Part shown: positions 1-8,302 of the stretch, in pieces
How positions within the stretch are numbered: the stretch's first letter is position 1
Layout of the letters: every line of letters starts with the position of its first letter
Assembly: GCA_011375465.1 (NCBI GenBank)
Contig: DRZV01000097.1
Coordinates: 1-25,365, forward strand
Length of the DNA stretch: 25,365 nt
Source of the DNA: Neomoorella mulderi
GTDB lineage: Bacteria > Bacillota > DSM-521 > Neomoorellales > Neomoorellaceae
Direction of reading: 5' to 3'
Made by a program: the position numbers and the translations under genes
The notes under the pieces: generated by a model
Databases searched by the model: none
Told to the model about the DNA's origin: nothing
What the model saw: the letters and a program-made list of their open reading frames with translations, nothing else

Positions 1-1
1 C

Positions 2-1555
2 CATGGGGTGGGCCTCTCGGTGGTGAATGCCCTTTCGGAAAAGCTGGTGGTGGAGGTGGCCAGGGGAGGCAAGCTCTATCGCCAGGAATACTCCCGAGGC
101 AAAAAGCTGACGGAACTCCAGATAGTAGGAGAAACAGAAAAAACAGGTACCACCATAAACTTTAAACCCGATCCGGAGATATTTCCTGAGATAAACTTCC
201 AAGAGGAGATAATCTGCCGGCGGCTGCAGGAATTGGCCTTCCTCAATGAAGGGGTAAAGATAGTATTTAAAAACAAAAAGACGGGAAAGGAAGCGGTCTT
301 CCACCATCTGGGCGGTTTAAGGGATTTTGTAGCCTTTTTAAATAAAAACAAGAACGCCCTCTTTTCTCCCCCCTTTTACTGTCGGGGGGAGAGGAAGGGG
401 GTGCAGGTGGAGATAGCCCTCCAGTACAACGACGGCTACAACGAGCTCATCTTGTCTTATGCCAATAACATCCACACCTCTGAGGGGGGCACCCACGAAG
501 TGGGTTTTAAAACCGCCCTCACCCGGCTGATCAATGATTATGCCCGCAAATACGGCTTCCTCAAGGAAAGCGAGCCCAACCTTTCGGGAGAGGATATAAG
601 GGAAGGGCTTACAGCGGTAATAAGCGTCAAGGTTTTGGAACCCCTCTTTGAAGGCCAGACCAAGACCAGATTGGGCAACCCCGAGGTGAGGGGTGTGGTG
701 GAGGCCGTATTCAGCGAAAACTTCTGGGCCTTTCTCGAAGAGAATCCCCCTGTAGCCCGGCGCATTGTGGAAAAGGCCTTGAATGCCTATCGGGCTCGGG
801 AGGCGGCCCGCAAGGCCAGGGAACTGGTACGGAGAAAGAATGCCCTGGAGGTTACCACCCTTCCCGGCAAGCTGGCTGATTGCACGGTAAAGGATCCGGC
901 CCAGGCAGAGCTTTTTCTGGTGGAAGGGGATTCTGCTGGGGGTTCGGCCAAATTGGGCCGGGATAGGCGCTTTCAGGCTATCCTGCCCTTGCGGGGCAAA
1001 ATCCTCAACGTGGAAAAGGCCCGTTTAGATAAAATACTGAACAACGAAGAGATCAGGAACATCATAACCGCCCTGGGCACAGGTTTTGGTGACGATTTCA
1101 ATATCAAAAAGCTCCGCTACCACAAGACCATCCTGATGGCCGACGCGGACGTGGACGGCTCCCACATAAGGACCCTGCTTTTGACCTTTTTTTACCGCTA
1201 CATGCGGCCCTTGATCACTGAGGGGCATATTTATATAGCCCAGCCCCCCCTCTACAGGGTTTCCCGGGGTAAGACCGTCCATTACCTCTACAGCGAAAAG
1301 GAGCTGGAAGAATTCCTGGAGGAGCATAAAGGCCAGAAGTGGGATATACAGCGTTATAAGGGTTTAGGAGAGATGAATGCAGAACAGCTGTGGGAGACCA
1401 CCATGAACCCCGCTACCCGTACCCTTTTGAAGGTGAGCCTGGAGGATGCCATCGAGGCCGATGCCATCTTCAGCATCCTCATGGGGGAGCAGGTGGAACC
1501 CAGGAGGGAGTTTATCCAGAAGCACGCCCGCGAGGTCAGGAACCTGGATATCTAA
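2..1555 (+). CDS. gyrB: DNA gyrase subunit B, C-terminal ~80% (5' end off the window)
   Basis: ATPase/TOPRIM subunit of DNA gyrase, which with GyrA introduces negative supercoils. The reading frame is already open at base 2 (HGVGLSVVNALS, the ATP-lid region of the GHKL ATPase), so the GTG at 8 is an internal codon and roughly 115 N-terminal residues lie upstream of the window. The transducer domain follows. The TOPRIM domain shows LVEGDSAGGSAK near base 919-955 (catalytic Glu) and the metal-binding ADADVDGSH near 1139-1165. The C-terminal QRYKGLGEMN motif, typical of GyrB/ParE, is near 1348. The end of the protein is normal and the stop is TAA. gyrA begins 16 bases downstream, and the GyrA-box in that partner identifies the pair as gyrase rather than topoisomerase IV. 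No lesion is seen. Confidence 0.97.
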   Translation, partial: HGVGLSVVNALSEKLVVEVARGGKLYRQEYSRGKKLTELQIVGETEKTGTTINFKPDPEIFPEINFQEEIICRRLQELAFLNEGVKIVFKNKKTGKEAVFHHLGGLRDFVAFLNKNKNALFSPPFYCRGERKGVQVEIALQYNDGYNELILSYANNIHTSEGGTHEVGFKTALTRLINDYARKYGFLKESEPNLSGEDIREGLTAVISVKVLEPLFEGQTKTRLGNPEVRGVVEAVFSENFWAFLEENPPVARRIVEKALNAYRAREAARKARELVRRKNALEVTTLPGKLADCTVKDPAQAELFLVEGDSAGGSAKLGRDRRFQAILPLRGKILNVEKARLDKILNNEEIRNIITALGTGFGDDFNIKKLRYHKTILMADADVDGSHIRTLLLTFFYRYMRPLITEGHIYIAQPPLYRVSRGKTVHYLYSEKELEEFLEEHKGQKWDIQRYKGLGEMNAEQLWETTMNPATRTLLKVSLEDAIEADAIFSILMGEQVEPRREFIQKHAREVRNLDI

Positions 1556-1571
1556 TAGGGGGTGAGCTCCT

Positions 1572-3995
1572 TTGGCCTTGGAACTCGGCAAAATACTAGA
1601 AGTGGATATTGCGGAGGAGATGAAGCGCTCCTATATAGACTACGCCATGAGCGTGATCGTGGGCAGGGCTCTGCCCGACGTGAGGGATGGCCTCAAACCG
1701 GTTCATAGGCGCATCCTCTACGCCATGCTGGAGGAGGGCCTCACCCCTGATAAGCCCCACAAAAAGTCCGCGGTGGTGGTGGGGCGGGTCCTGGCCCGGT
1801 ATCACCCCCATGGCGACGCGGCCGTGTATGAGGCCATGGGAAGGCTGGCTCAGGATTTCGCCTGCCGTTATCCCCTGGTGGATGGGCAGGGCAATTTCGG
1901 TTCCCTGGACGGAGACCCCCCGGCAGCCATGCGCTATACAGAGGTGAGGTTGGCCCCCATTGCCCTGGCCATGCTGGCCGACATCGATAAAAATACCGTG
2001 GATTTTGTGGATAATTATGACGGCAGCTTGCAAGAACCCGCAGTTCTTCCCTCCCGCATACCCCAACTCCTGGTGAACGGTTCTGCTGGCATTGCCGTGG
2101 GCATGGCCACCAACATACCCCCCCACAATTTGGGGGAAGTAATAGACGGTTTGATATACCTCATTGACCACCCAGAGGCCCAGGTGGAGGAGCTCATGGA
2201 ATTCATCCAAGGGCCGGATTTTCCCACCGGCGGCCTCATCCTGGGTCGGGAGGGGATAAAGTCCGCCTACCGGACCGGCAGGGGCAGCATAAAGATACGG
2301 GCCAGGGCCAGGATAGAGGAGCTCAAGGGGGGTAAAACCCAGATAGTCATAACCGAGATCCCTTATCAGGTGAATAAAGCCCGTTTGGTGGAGTCCATAG
2401 GGGAACTGGTCAGGCAGAAGAAAATAGAGGGGATAACAGAGCTTAGGGACGAGTCAGACCGGGAAGGCATCCGTATAGTGATGGAGATCAGGAGAGAGGC
2501 CAATCCCAGGGTAATCCTCAACCAGCTCTATCGTCATACCCAGCTGCAGGATACCTTTGGGGTCATAATGCTGGCCTTGGTGGAGGGCGAGCCCCGGGTT
2601 CTCAACCTCAAGGACATGTTGGTCCATTACCTGAACCATCAAAAAGAGGTGGTGACCCGCCGTACCCGATATCTCCTGGAGCAGGCGGAAAGCCGGGCCC
2701 ACATCGTGGAGGGCTTGAAAATCGCCTTACAGTTTCTGGATGAAGTGATCCAGATCATACGCCAGTCCCCTGACGAGCCCCGGGCCTGCCTCCACCTCCA
2801 GGAGCGCTTCCAACTCAGCGAAAAGCAGGCCAAGGCCATAGTGGATATGCGGTTGGGCAGGTTGACGGCCTTGGAAAGGGAGAAGCTGGAAGAGGAGTGG
2901 CGGGAGCTGCAACAGCGTATAACCCGCTTTAAAGAGATTTTGGGGGGAGAGGCCCTAGTTTATCAGATAATCAAAGAGGAATTGCTCTACTATAAAGAAA
3001 AATTTGCCGATAACCGCAGGACCCAGATAGTGGGGGAGGAAGAGGAGCTCTCCGAAGAAGACCTCATACCGGAAGAGGAGATAGTGATAACCCTCACCGG
3101 CAAGGGATATATCAAACGCCAGCCCTCCTCGGTCTACAGGAGCCAGCGGAGGGGGGGTAAAGGGGTGCAGGCTTTAGGGGTGGGAGAGGAGGATTATGTC
3201 CAGGACATCCTGGTGACCACCACCCACCATTATTTACTATTTTTTACCAATAAGGGCAGGGTTTTTCGTCTTCGGGGATTCCAAATCCCAGAGGGGGGCC
3301 GGGGGAATCGGGGGATACCCCTGGTGAACCTGCTCAAGATCTCTCCTGAGGAGAAGATCACCGCGGTGATACCCCTGAAGGGATGGAACTGGGAGGAGGA
3401 CCTTCACCTCTTCCTGGCCACCCAGAAGGGTATGGTGAAAAAGATCCCGGTCCAAACTTATAAAAATTTGCGCCGGGAGGGCATAATAGCCCTGGATCTA
3501 GAAGAAGGGGATGAACTGGCGGGGGTAAAGCTCACCCGGAAAGGGGAAGACGTCCTCCTGGTAACCCGGAGGGGTAAGGCCATACGCTTTTCCGAAGGAG
3601 AGGTGAGGCCCATGGGGCGCCAAGCCAGGGGGGTGAAAGGGATAGCCCTGGAAGAAGGGGATAGGGTGGTGAGCCTGGTGCTGCCCCGGGAAGGGGAAGA
3701 CCTCCTGGTGGTGGCGGAGAGGGGGGTGGGCAAGAGGACCCCGCTGGAGGAATACCGCCGCCAAAGCCGGGGGGGCAAGGGTATAATAGCCATGAAGGTC
3801 AGCCCAAGGACCGGTCCCTTGGCGGCGGCGGCTGCGGTTAATCCGCAAGACGAGCTGATGCTGATAAGCTCCGAGGGGGTCCTCATCCGCCTGGAGGCCA
3901 AAGAGGTTTCCCGACAGGGGAGGAATACCCAGGGGGTTACCTTGATCCGCCTGGGGGAAAAGGATAGATTGGTGACCCTAGCCCGGCTCCAGTAA
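1572..3995 (+). CDS. gyrA: DNA gyrase subunit A
   Basis: Breakage-reunion subunit of DNA gyrase, 807 residues, normal family length. A TTG start at 1572 is chosen because AGGGGGTGAG (1557-1566) lies just upstream and the product then begins like other GyrA proteins. The winged-helix/active-site region runs over about residues 30-130, with catalytic Tyr122 in AAMRYTEVR. The quinolone-determining region reads HPHGDAAVYE, so Ala occupies position 83 (E. coli Ser83) and Glu position 87. The C-terminal beta-pinwheel carries the GyrA-box QRRGGKG starting at residue 525 (base 3144), the DNA-wrapping signature that separates gyrase from ParC. Runs of seven G inside the gene are intact, with no frameshift. 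Probably co-transcribed with gyrB. Confidence 0.97.
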   Translation: MALELGKILEVDIAEEMKRSYIDYAMSVIVGRALPDVRDGLKPVHRRILYAMLEEGLTPDKPHKKSAVVVGRVLARYHPHGDAAVYEAMGRLAQDFACRYPLVDGQGNFGSLDGDPPAAMRYTEVRLAPIALAMLADIDKNTVDFVDNYDGSLQEPAVLPSRIPQLLVNGSAGIAVGMATNIPPHNLGEVIDGLIYLIDHPEAQVEELMEFIQGPDFPTGGLILGREGIKSAYRTGRGSIKIRARARIEELKGGKTQIVITEIPYQVNKARLVESIGELVRQKKIEGITELRDESDREGIRIVMEIRREANPRVILNQLYRHTQLQDTFGVIMLALVEGEPRVLNLKDMLVHYLNHQKEVVTRRTRYLLEQAESRAHIVEGLKIALQFLDEVIQIIRQSPDEPRACLHLQERFQLSEKQAKAIVDMRLGRLTALEREKLEEEWRELQQRITRFKEILGGEALVYQIIKEELLYYKEKFADNRRTQIVGEEEELSEEDLIPEEEIVITLTGKGYIKRQPSSVYRSQRRGGKGVQALGVGEEDYVQDILVTTTHHYLLFFTNKGRVFRLRGFQIPEGGRGNRGIPLVNLLKISPEEKITAVIPLKGWNWEEDLHLFLATQKGMVKKIPVQTYKNLRREGIIALDLEEGDELAGVKLTRKGEDVLLVTRRGKAIRFSEGEVRPMGRQARGVKGIALEEGDRVVSLVLPREGEDLLVVAERGVGKRTPLEEYRRQSRGGKGIIAMKVSPRTGPLAAAAAVNPQDELMLISSEGVLIRLEAKEVSRQGRNTQGVTLIRLGEKDRLVTLARLQ

Positions 3996-3998
3996 TTA

Positions 3999-4028
3999 TT
4001 GTGCTAAGGCGGCAGGCTGTAGTAAAAT
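3999..4028 (+). promoter_or_regulatory. Candidate sigma-A promoter for pdxS
   Basis: TTGTGC (3999-4004) and TAAAAT (4023-4028) are separated by 18 bases in the short gyrA-pdxS gap, 40 bases before the pdxS start. The -35 match is weak, and read-through from gyrA is also possible. Confidence 0.3.
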
Positions 4029-4067
4029 GATTAGAGTGGTCTTTACCCATAGAATGGGGGGAATACT

Positions 4068-4943
4068 ATGGAAAGAATTTCTTGGGAAGAGAAGATTAGA
4101 CAAGCAGAGAGGTTTAAAGGCGGAGTCATAATGGACGTGACCACCCCGGAGCAGGCCAAAATCGCAGAAAAAGCCGGGGCCTGTGCCGTTATGGCCCTGG
4201 AAAGGGTTCCCGCGGATATAAGGGCTGCCGGGGGGGTGGCCCGGATGGCGGATCCAGCCCTTATACTGAGGATAAAGGAAGCGGTGAGCATACCGGTTAT
4301 GGCCAAGGTCAGGATAGGCCACTTCGTGGAGGCCCAGATCCTGGAGGCCATAGGGATAGACTTTATAGACGAAAGCGAAGTTTTGACCCCCGCTGATGAA
4401 GAATTCCACATCAACAAGCATCTGTTTTCCACCCCCTTTGTGTGCGGGGCTAGAGATTTGGGGGAGGCCCTCAGGAGGATAGCAGAGGGGGCGGCCATGA
4501 TCCGGACCAAAGGAGAGGCAGGGACAGGAAATGTGGTGGAGGCGGTCAGGCATATGCGGAGGATCATAAAGGAGATAAGGCAGGCCGCCCAGATGCCGGA
4601 GGAGGAATTGGTGGCCTACTCCAAGGAGCTGGGGGCTCCCTATGAACTGCTGAAAAAGGTGAGGGATCTAGGTCGCTTGCCCGTGGTCAACTTTGCCGCC
4701 GGCGGGGTGGCCACTCCCGCCGATGCCGCCCTCATGATGCAGTTGGGTGCCGATGGGGTCTTCGTGGGCTCCGGGATCTTCAAATCCAGCGATCCGGAGA
4801 AGAGGGCCCGGGCCATAGTGGCTGCAGTGAAGCATTACGATGATCCCCAAATTTTAGCGGAGGTATCGAAAGACCTGGGCGAGGCCATGCCGGGCCTGGA
4901 TATAGCCCATCTCGAGGAAAAGTTACAGGTTCGGGGCTGTTAA
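4068..4943 (+). CDS. pdxS: Pyridoxal 5'-phosphate synthase, PdxS (synthase) subunit
   Basis: Lyase of the DXP-independent vitamin B6 pathway. It condenses ribose 5-phosphate, glyceraldehyde 3-phosphate and ammonia to PLP; ammonia normally comes from the glutaminase PdxT. The product is a 291-residue (beta/alpha)8 barrel of usual length. Catalytic features are present: IMDVTT with Asp23, MAKVRIGH with Lys80 (ribose phosphate Schiff base) and RTKGEAGTGN with Lys148 (second lysine). The phosphate-binding GADGVFVGSGIFKS loop is near the C-terminus. The ATG at 4068 is preceded by a GGGGGGA ribosome-binding site at about 4056-4062. pdxT, usually the next gene, is absent here; an AhpD-like gene with its own promoter follows instead. 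The catalytic set looks complete. Confidence 0.96.
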   Translation: MERISWEEKIRQAERFKGGVIMDVTTPEQAKIAEKAGACAVMALERVPADIRAAGGVARMADPALILRIKEAVSIPVMAKVRIGHFVEAQILEAIGIDFIDESEVLTPADEEFHINKHLFSTPFVCGARDLGEALRRIAEGAAMIRTKGEAGTGNVVEAVRHMRRIIKEIRQAAQMPEEELVAYSKELGAPYELLKKVRDLGRLPVVNFAAGGVATPADAALMMQLGADGVFVGSGIFKSSDPEKRARAIVAAVKHYDDPQILAEVSKDLGEAMPGLDIAHLEEKLQVRGC

Positions 4944-4956
4944 ATAGAATTGGCTA

Positions 4957-4986
4957 TTGTTTTTGCTTTAAAAAATGGCATACTAT
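4957..4986 (+). promoter_or_regulatory. Candidate sigma-A promoter for the AhpD-like gene
   Basis: TTGTTT (4957-4962), an 18-base spacer, then TACTAT (4981-4986), located 31 bases before the ATG at 5018. It lies in an AT-rich gap that contrasts with the GC-rich coding sequence. Confidence 0.5.
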
Positions 4987-5017
4987 TGGTAAATAAATTC
5001 ACGAGGAGGTAGCACCA

Positions 5018-5349
5018 ATGGCAGGAGCTGACCTTAAGGAGCTTCAGTCGGGTCTGGAGAAACTGGGAAAGGCATCCCCTCGGTGATGAAGTCCTTCCAA
5101 GAGCTGCATCACGCCGCCATAGCCGACGGAGCCCTTTCCGCTAAACAGAAGGAGCTCATAGCCCTGGGCATCGCTGTGGCTATCCGCTGCTCCTATTGCA
5201 CCCTTCTCCACGTGAATGCCGCCCTCCAGGCAGGGGCCACCCGGGAGGAGATCATGGAGACCTTGGGTGTGGCTGTACTTATGGGTGGCGGGCCCTCTGC
5301 CACCTATGCCACCGAAGCCATAAAGGCTTTAGAAGAAGCCGGCAAATAA
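5018..5349 (+). pseudogene. AhpD / carboxymuconolactone decarboxylase-family protein, frameshifted near its N-terminus
   Basis: Small alkylhydroperoxidase-like fold (CMD family). Members are peroxidase partners or decarboxylases; the substrate here is unknown. A good ribosome-binding site (GAGGAGG, about 5003-5009) precedes ATG 5018, which encodes 22 residues (MAGADLKELQSGLEKLGKAS...) and then meets TGA at 5084-5086. One extra C in the C-run at 5076-5079 would join this frame to the remaining 88 codons and give the typical family N-terminus. The main frame (GTG 5083 or ATG 5086 to TAA 5349) keeps the CxxC...H redox motif (RCSYCTLLH) and the GGGPS turn, so the domain core is complete. The TGA overlaps the ATG as TGATG, so termination-reinitiation could still give an almost full-length protein. 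It could be a sequencing error, a mild pseudogene, or a coupled two-part gene. Confidence 0.65.
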
Positions 5350-5379
5350 GTTTTTCCTGTATAAACTCCCTTTCCCTTT

Positions 5380-5407
5380 AAAGCCCTGAACTCTTCAGGG
5401 CTTTTTT
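5380..5407 (+). terminator. Rho-independent terminator after the AhpD-like gene
   Basis: A perfect 11-bp stem (AAAGCCCTGAA / TTCAGGGCTTT) with a CTC loop and a T-run (5402-5407). It lies 30 bases after the AhpD-like stop and ends 41 bases before the serS start, separating the two transcription units. Confidence 0.85.
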
Positions 5408-5448
5408 CCAAGCAGGTCTTGTATACAATACGCCAAAGGGGTCTTACT

Positions 5449-6732
5449 ATGCTGGACATAAAGCTTTTGCGGGAGAACCCCCAAAAAGTAGAGGAAGCCC
5501 TAGCTCGCAGGGGTATAAAGGCGGGTTTAGAGGTTTTCTTGTCTTTGGACAGGGAGCGCCGAAAGGTGTTGGTGGAGCTGGAGGGGCTCAAGGCCGAGAG
5601 AAATAAGCTGTCCCGGGAGATAGGCCAGCTTCTAAAGGAGGGGCAAGGGGCTCAGGAACTTATGGCCCAGGTCAGGGAGATCAACGAGAGGATAAAGGAG
5701 CTGGAGGACCGCTTGAACTCCCTCGAGGAGGAACTGGAAAGGGAGCTCCTCCGGATACCCAACATCCCTCACCCTTCGGTGCCCGACGGTTTGGATGAGG
5801 AGGATAATGTACCCATACGTTTTTGGGGCGAACCCAGGCAGTTCCCTTTTAAACCCAAGCCCCATTGGGAAATAGGCGAAGAGCTGGGAATTTTGGATTT
5901 CGAGCGGGGTAGCAAGGTGGCGGGGTCCCGCTTCGTCTTTTATCGGGGAGCAGGGGCCCGCCTGGAGAGGGCCTTGATAAACTTCATGCTGGATCTTCAC
6001 ACTGAAAGACACGGCTATATAGAAATCTTCCCTCCCTTCCTGGTCAACAGGGCCAGCATGGTGGGAACCGGGCAGCTCCCCAAGTTCGAAGAGGATGTGT
6101 TTAAAGTCGAGAACCGCGATTATTATCTCATACCCACGGCAGAGGTGCCCCTCACCAATTTTTACCGGGGAGAAATCCTGGATGGGGATGCCCTCCCCAT
6201 ATACCTGGTGGGTTACAGCGCCTGTTTTAGGGCCGAGGCTGGGGCCGCGGGCCGAGACACCCGGGGGATCATAAGGCAACACCAATTCAACAAGGTGGAA
6301 TTGGTGAAATTCACCAGGCCAGAAGAATCCTATGAAGAGCTGGAAAAATTAACTAGAGATGCCGAAGAAGTTTTACAGCTGTTGGGTTTGCCCTATAGGG
6401 TGGTAGCCCTATGTGTCGGGGATCTGGGCTTCGCCGCGGCTAAGACCTACGATATAGAGGTGTGGTTCCCCAGCGCCAATCAGTACCGGGAAGTCTCTTC
6501 CTGCAGCAACTTCGAAGATTTTCAAGCCCGCCGGGCCAACATCCGCTTTCGCCCCGGTCCCAGACAAAAGGTCAGATTTGTCCACACCCTTAACGGCTCT
6601 GGACTTGCCGTGGGGCGAACCCTGGCGGCTCTCCTGGAGAATTATCAGCAAGAAGACGGTTCGGTGTTGATCCCCGAGGTTTTGAGGCCCTACATGGGTG
6701 GCCTGGAGAAGATCACGCCCCCATCTGGGTAA
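5449..6732 (+). CDS. serS: Seryl-tRNA synthetase
   Basis: Class II aminoacyl-tRNA synthetase that charges tRNA-Ser, cytoplasmic homodimer, 427 residues, normal length. ATG 5449 is chosen over the upstream in-frame TTG 5419 because AAAGGGG (5434-5440) precedes it and MLDIKLLRENP is the canonical SerRS N-terminus. Residues about 30-105 form the antiparallel coiled-coil arm that contacts the long variable arm of tRNA-Ser. The catalytic domain shows TGQLPKFEED, the motif 2 region FRAEAGAAGRDTRGIIRQHQF (Glu and Arg for ATP/Ser binding), and motif 3 LNGSGLAVGRTLAALLENYQ. The leader after the preceding terminator is only about 40 bases, so there is no room for a T-box. All four tRNA-Ser genes of this window lie within 5 kb downstream. 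Confidence 0.97.
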   Translation: MLDIKLLRENPQKVEEALARRGIKAGLEVFLSLDRERRKVLVELEGLKAERNKLSREIGQLLKEGQGAQELMAQVREINERIKELEDRLNSLEEELERELLRIPNIPHPSVPDGLDEEDNVPIRFWGEPRQFPFKPKPHWEIGEELGILDFERGSKVAGSRFVFYRGAGARLERALINFMLDLHTERHGYIEIFPPFLVNRASMVGTGQLPKFEEDVFKVENRDYYLIPTAEVPLTNFYRGEILDGDALPIYLVGYSACFRAEAGAAGRDTRGIIRQHQFNKVELVKFTRPEESYEELEKLTRDAEEVLQLLGLPYRVVALCVGDLGFAAAKTYDIEVWFPSANQYREVSSCSNFEDFQARRANIRFRPGPRQKVRFVHTLNGSGLAVGRTLAALLENYQQEDGSVLIPEVLRPYMGGLEKITPPSG

Positions 6733-6740
6733 TATGGGGT

Positions 6741-6769
6741 TTGACTTGGGAAGGATCTCATGTTATAAT
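6741..6769 (+). promoter_or_regulatory. Strong sigma-A promoter for the Val-Asp-Phe tRNA operon
   Basis: TTGACT (6741-6746), a 17-base spacer, then a perfect TATAAT (6764-6769). The first tRNA begins 15 bases further on, consistent with a short 5' leader. Confidence 0.85.
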
Positions 6770-6783
6770 TTAATCTGCCCTGA

Positions 6784-6858
6784 GGGCAGTTAGCTCAGCG
6801 GGAGAGCACCTGCCTTACAAGCAGGGGGCCGGCAGTTCGATCCTGCCACTGCCCACCA
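6784..6858 (+). tRNA. tRNA-Val(UAC)
   Basis: Cloverleaf found by hand. The acceptor stem is GGGCAGT/ACTGCCC, the anticodon stem CCTGC/GCAGG with loop CTTACAA (anticodon TAC), and the T-arm GGCAG-TTCGATC-CTGCC. The 3' CCA is encoded. First gene of a three-tRNA operon. Confidence 0.95.
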
Positions 6859-6859
6859 G

Positions 6860-6937
6860 GGAGCTGTGGTGTAGCCTGGTCAACACACCTGCCTGTCACG
6901 CAGGAGATCGCGGGTTCAAATCCCGTCAGCTCCGCCA
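6860..6937 (+). tRNA. tRNA-Asp(GUC)
   Basis: Acceptor GGAGCTG/CAGCTCC, anticodon stem CCTGC/GCAGG with loop CTGTCAC (anticodon GTC), T-arm CGGG-TTCAAAT-CCCG, encoded CCA. It starts one base after the tRNA-Val CCA, so the two must be cut from a common precursor. Confidence 0.95.
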
Positions 6938-6940
6938 TAA

Positions 6941-7016
<76 letters not shown>

Positions 7017-7017
7017 G

Positions 7018-7041
7018 AAAGGCCTGGGAAACCAGGCCTTT
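7018..7041 (+). terminator. Terminator-like hairpin of the Val-Asp-Phe tRNA operon
   Basis: A perfect 10-bp stem (AAAGGCCTGG / CCAGGCCTTT) with a GAAA tetraloop, two bases after the tRNA-Phe CCA. The only T-run is the last three bases of the stem, followed by CGCC, so termination may be partial. It could also be a 3' stabilising hairpin. Confidence 0.6.
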
Positions 7042-7077
7042 CGCCTTATAATGGCAATATAAGGCGCTGGGATAGGC

Positions 7078-7740
7078 TTGAGGATCATAATAGCGGGTGC
7101 TGGAAAGATCGGTTATCAGGTGGCCAGACAAGCCCTTGCCCTGGGATATGAGGTGGCCTTCATAGAACTGGATCCTTTGAAGGCCGAAAGGCTCAAACAG
7201 GAACTGGACGTGCCGGTGATCGTGGGCGACGGTACTCACCCCTAGTCCCTGAGGAACGCCGGCGCTCAAGAGGTGGATTTGGTTATAGCCCTGACGGGGG
7301 ACGACCAGGATAACCTGGTGATATGCCAGCTGGCCGAAAGGCAGTTTAAGGCTAAAAGGACTTTGGCCCTGGTAAATACCCCAGGAAATGAGAAGCTTTT
7401 TCAATGGTTAGGGGTCAACCAGGTTGTAGGCCCTGCTTCCCTGATTTTAGGCCTGATACAGCAACAGCTGGACATGGACGCCACCACCGCCCTCTGGAGG
7501 CGGGGCATAAAAGATTTAAAAATGATATCTTTCAAATTATCTTCCCGCTCTCCGGTGGTGGGAAAGAAGATAAAGGATATCACCTTTCCCAACCAGTGCC
7601 TATTGGTGACGGTGGTGAGGGAAGATAGGGCCATAGTTCCCTGCGGCAGCACCACCCTCCTGGCGGGGGATCTGATGTTCGTTTTGACCCACCCCCAGGT
7701 GCAGGGGGAATTGGAAGAGCTATTTTATCCCCAGAGCTGA
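7078..7740 (+). pseudogene. trkA: TrkA-type K+ uptake regulatory protein, interrupted by an in-frame TAG
   Basis: Peripheral NAD-binding (RCK) subunit that gates Trk/Ktr potassium channels. Reading from TTG 7078 gives a Rossmann start, MRIIIAGAGKIGYQVA (GxGxxG), an acidic end to strand 2 (FIELD) and VGDGT. TAG at 7243-7245 then falls at codon 56, after which the same frame resumes (SLRNAGAQEVDLVIALTGDDQDNLV) without any shift. A TrkA-C domain follows (about residues 135-220: ISFKLSSRSPVVGKKIKDI...GDLMFVL) and ends at TGA 7740. Total length without the TAG would be 220 residues, normal for a single-unit TrkA. The open part could start only at GTG 7273 and would lack half the nucleotide-binding fold. 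No trkH/ktrB membrane partner is adjacent. Probably inactive; readthrough or a sequencing error is less likely. Confidence 0.75.
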
Positions 7741-7784
7741 GGTAGCCCGGGGTAGAATGGAAGAGGATCCTCAAAGAGGACATC

Positions 7785-8302
7785 TTGAGATTTTTAAAGG
7801 AAGAGGAGGTTCGGGATCCAGGGAGGGGGGTTACCCTGGAGGAGATAGCTCAGGAGAGCAATCTCTCTAAGGAGGACGTGGCCCCTGTTCTGGCTGAACT
7901 GGAAAGGGAAGGCCTGCTGGAATCTGGAGAGAAGGGGTTCCAGCTCACCTCCCGGGGAAGTGGGGAGGCCCAAGGGATCTACCAGAAGCACAAGGAGGTG
8001 GAGCACCTCTGGGGTCATAAGGTGGCCCACACCTTGGAGCATTATGAAGGGGCTTTAGAGATTCTCCCGGGGATTGGCCCCAAGAGAAAAAAAGGATAGA
8101 GGAGTTCCGGGAAGGGGATAATAGCCTGCCTGACGGTGGAAAATCCCATAATCATCTCCCGGCTGATCGGGCTGGGTCTAGCCCCTGGCACCCTTTTTCG
8201 GTCCGGAAGAGAAGGGAGGATTTATGGATACTGGAAATAAACGGTAGACTGGTGGCTATTGACAAAAGGCTGGCCTCCGGGATGGAGGGGATGCCCCGAT
8301 GA
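7785..8302 (+). pseudogene. DtxR-like winged-helix regulator fused to a FeoA (SH3-like) domain, disrupted
   Basis: Reading from TTG 7785 (AAAGAGG at 7772-7778 upstream) gives a winged-helix DNA-binding segment (VTLEEIAQESNLSKEDVAPVLAELEREGLL) and a helical segment with His/Glu-rich EVEHLWGHKVAHTLEH, as in iron/manganese-dependent DtxR/MntR regulators. TAG at 8097-8099 stops it after 104 residues. The same frame continues after the TAG into a FeoA-type domain (GIIACLTVENPIIISRLIGLGLAPGTLF). A one-base loss in the T-run near 8195-8199 then shifts the rest (RREDLWILEINGRLVAIDKR) into another frame that ends at TGA 8300-8302, overlapping the feoB ATG as ATGA. Intact, it would be a metal-sensing repressor plus FeoA of about 172 residues, presumably controlling feoB. 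Two lesions make it a likely pseudogene. Confidence 0.7.

Noticed and set aside
5408..5448. T-box riboswitch upstream of serS
   Set aside because: Only about 40 bases lie between the preceding terminator and the start codon, and no T-box sequence is present.
8103..8300. Separate intact feoA gene after the truncated regulator
   Set aside because: No start codon with a ribosome-binding site follows the TAG in the right frame, and a frameshift near 8195 breaks the domain, so it was annotated as the disrupted end of one fused gene.
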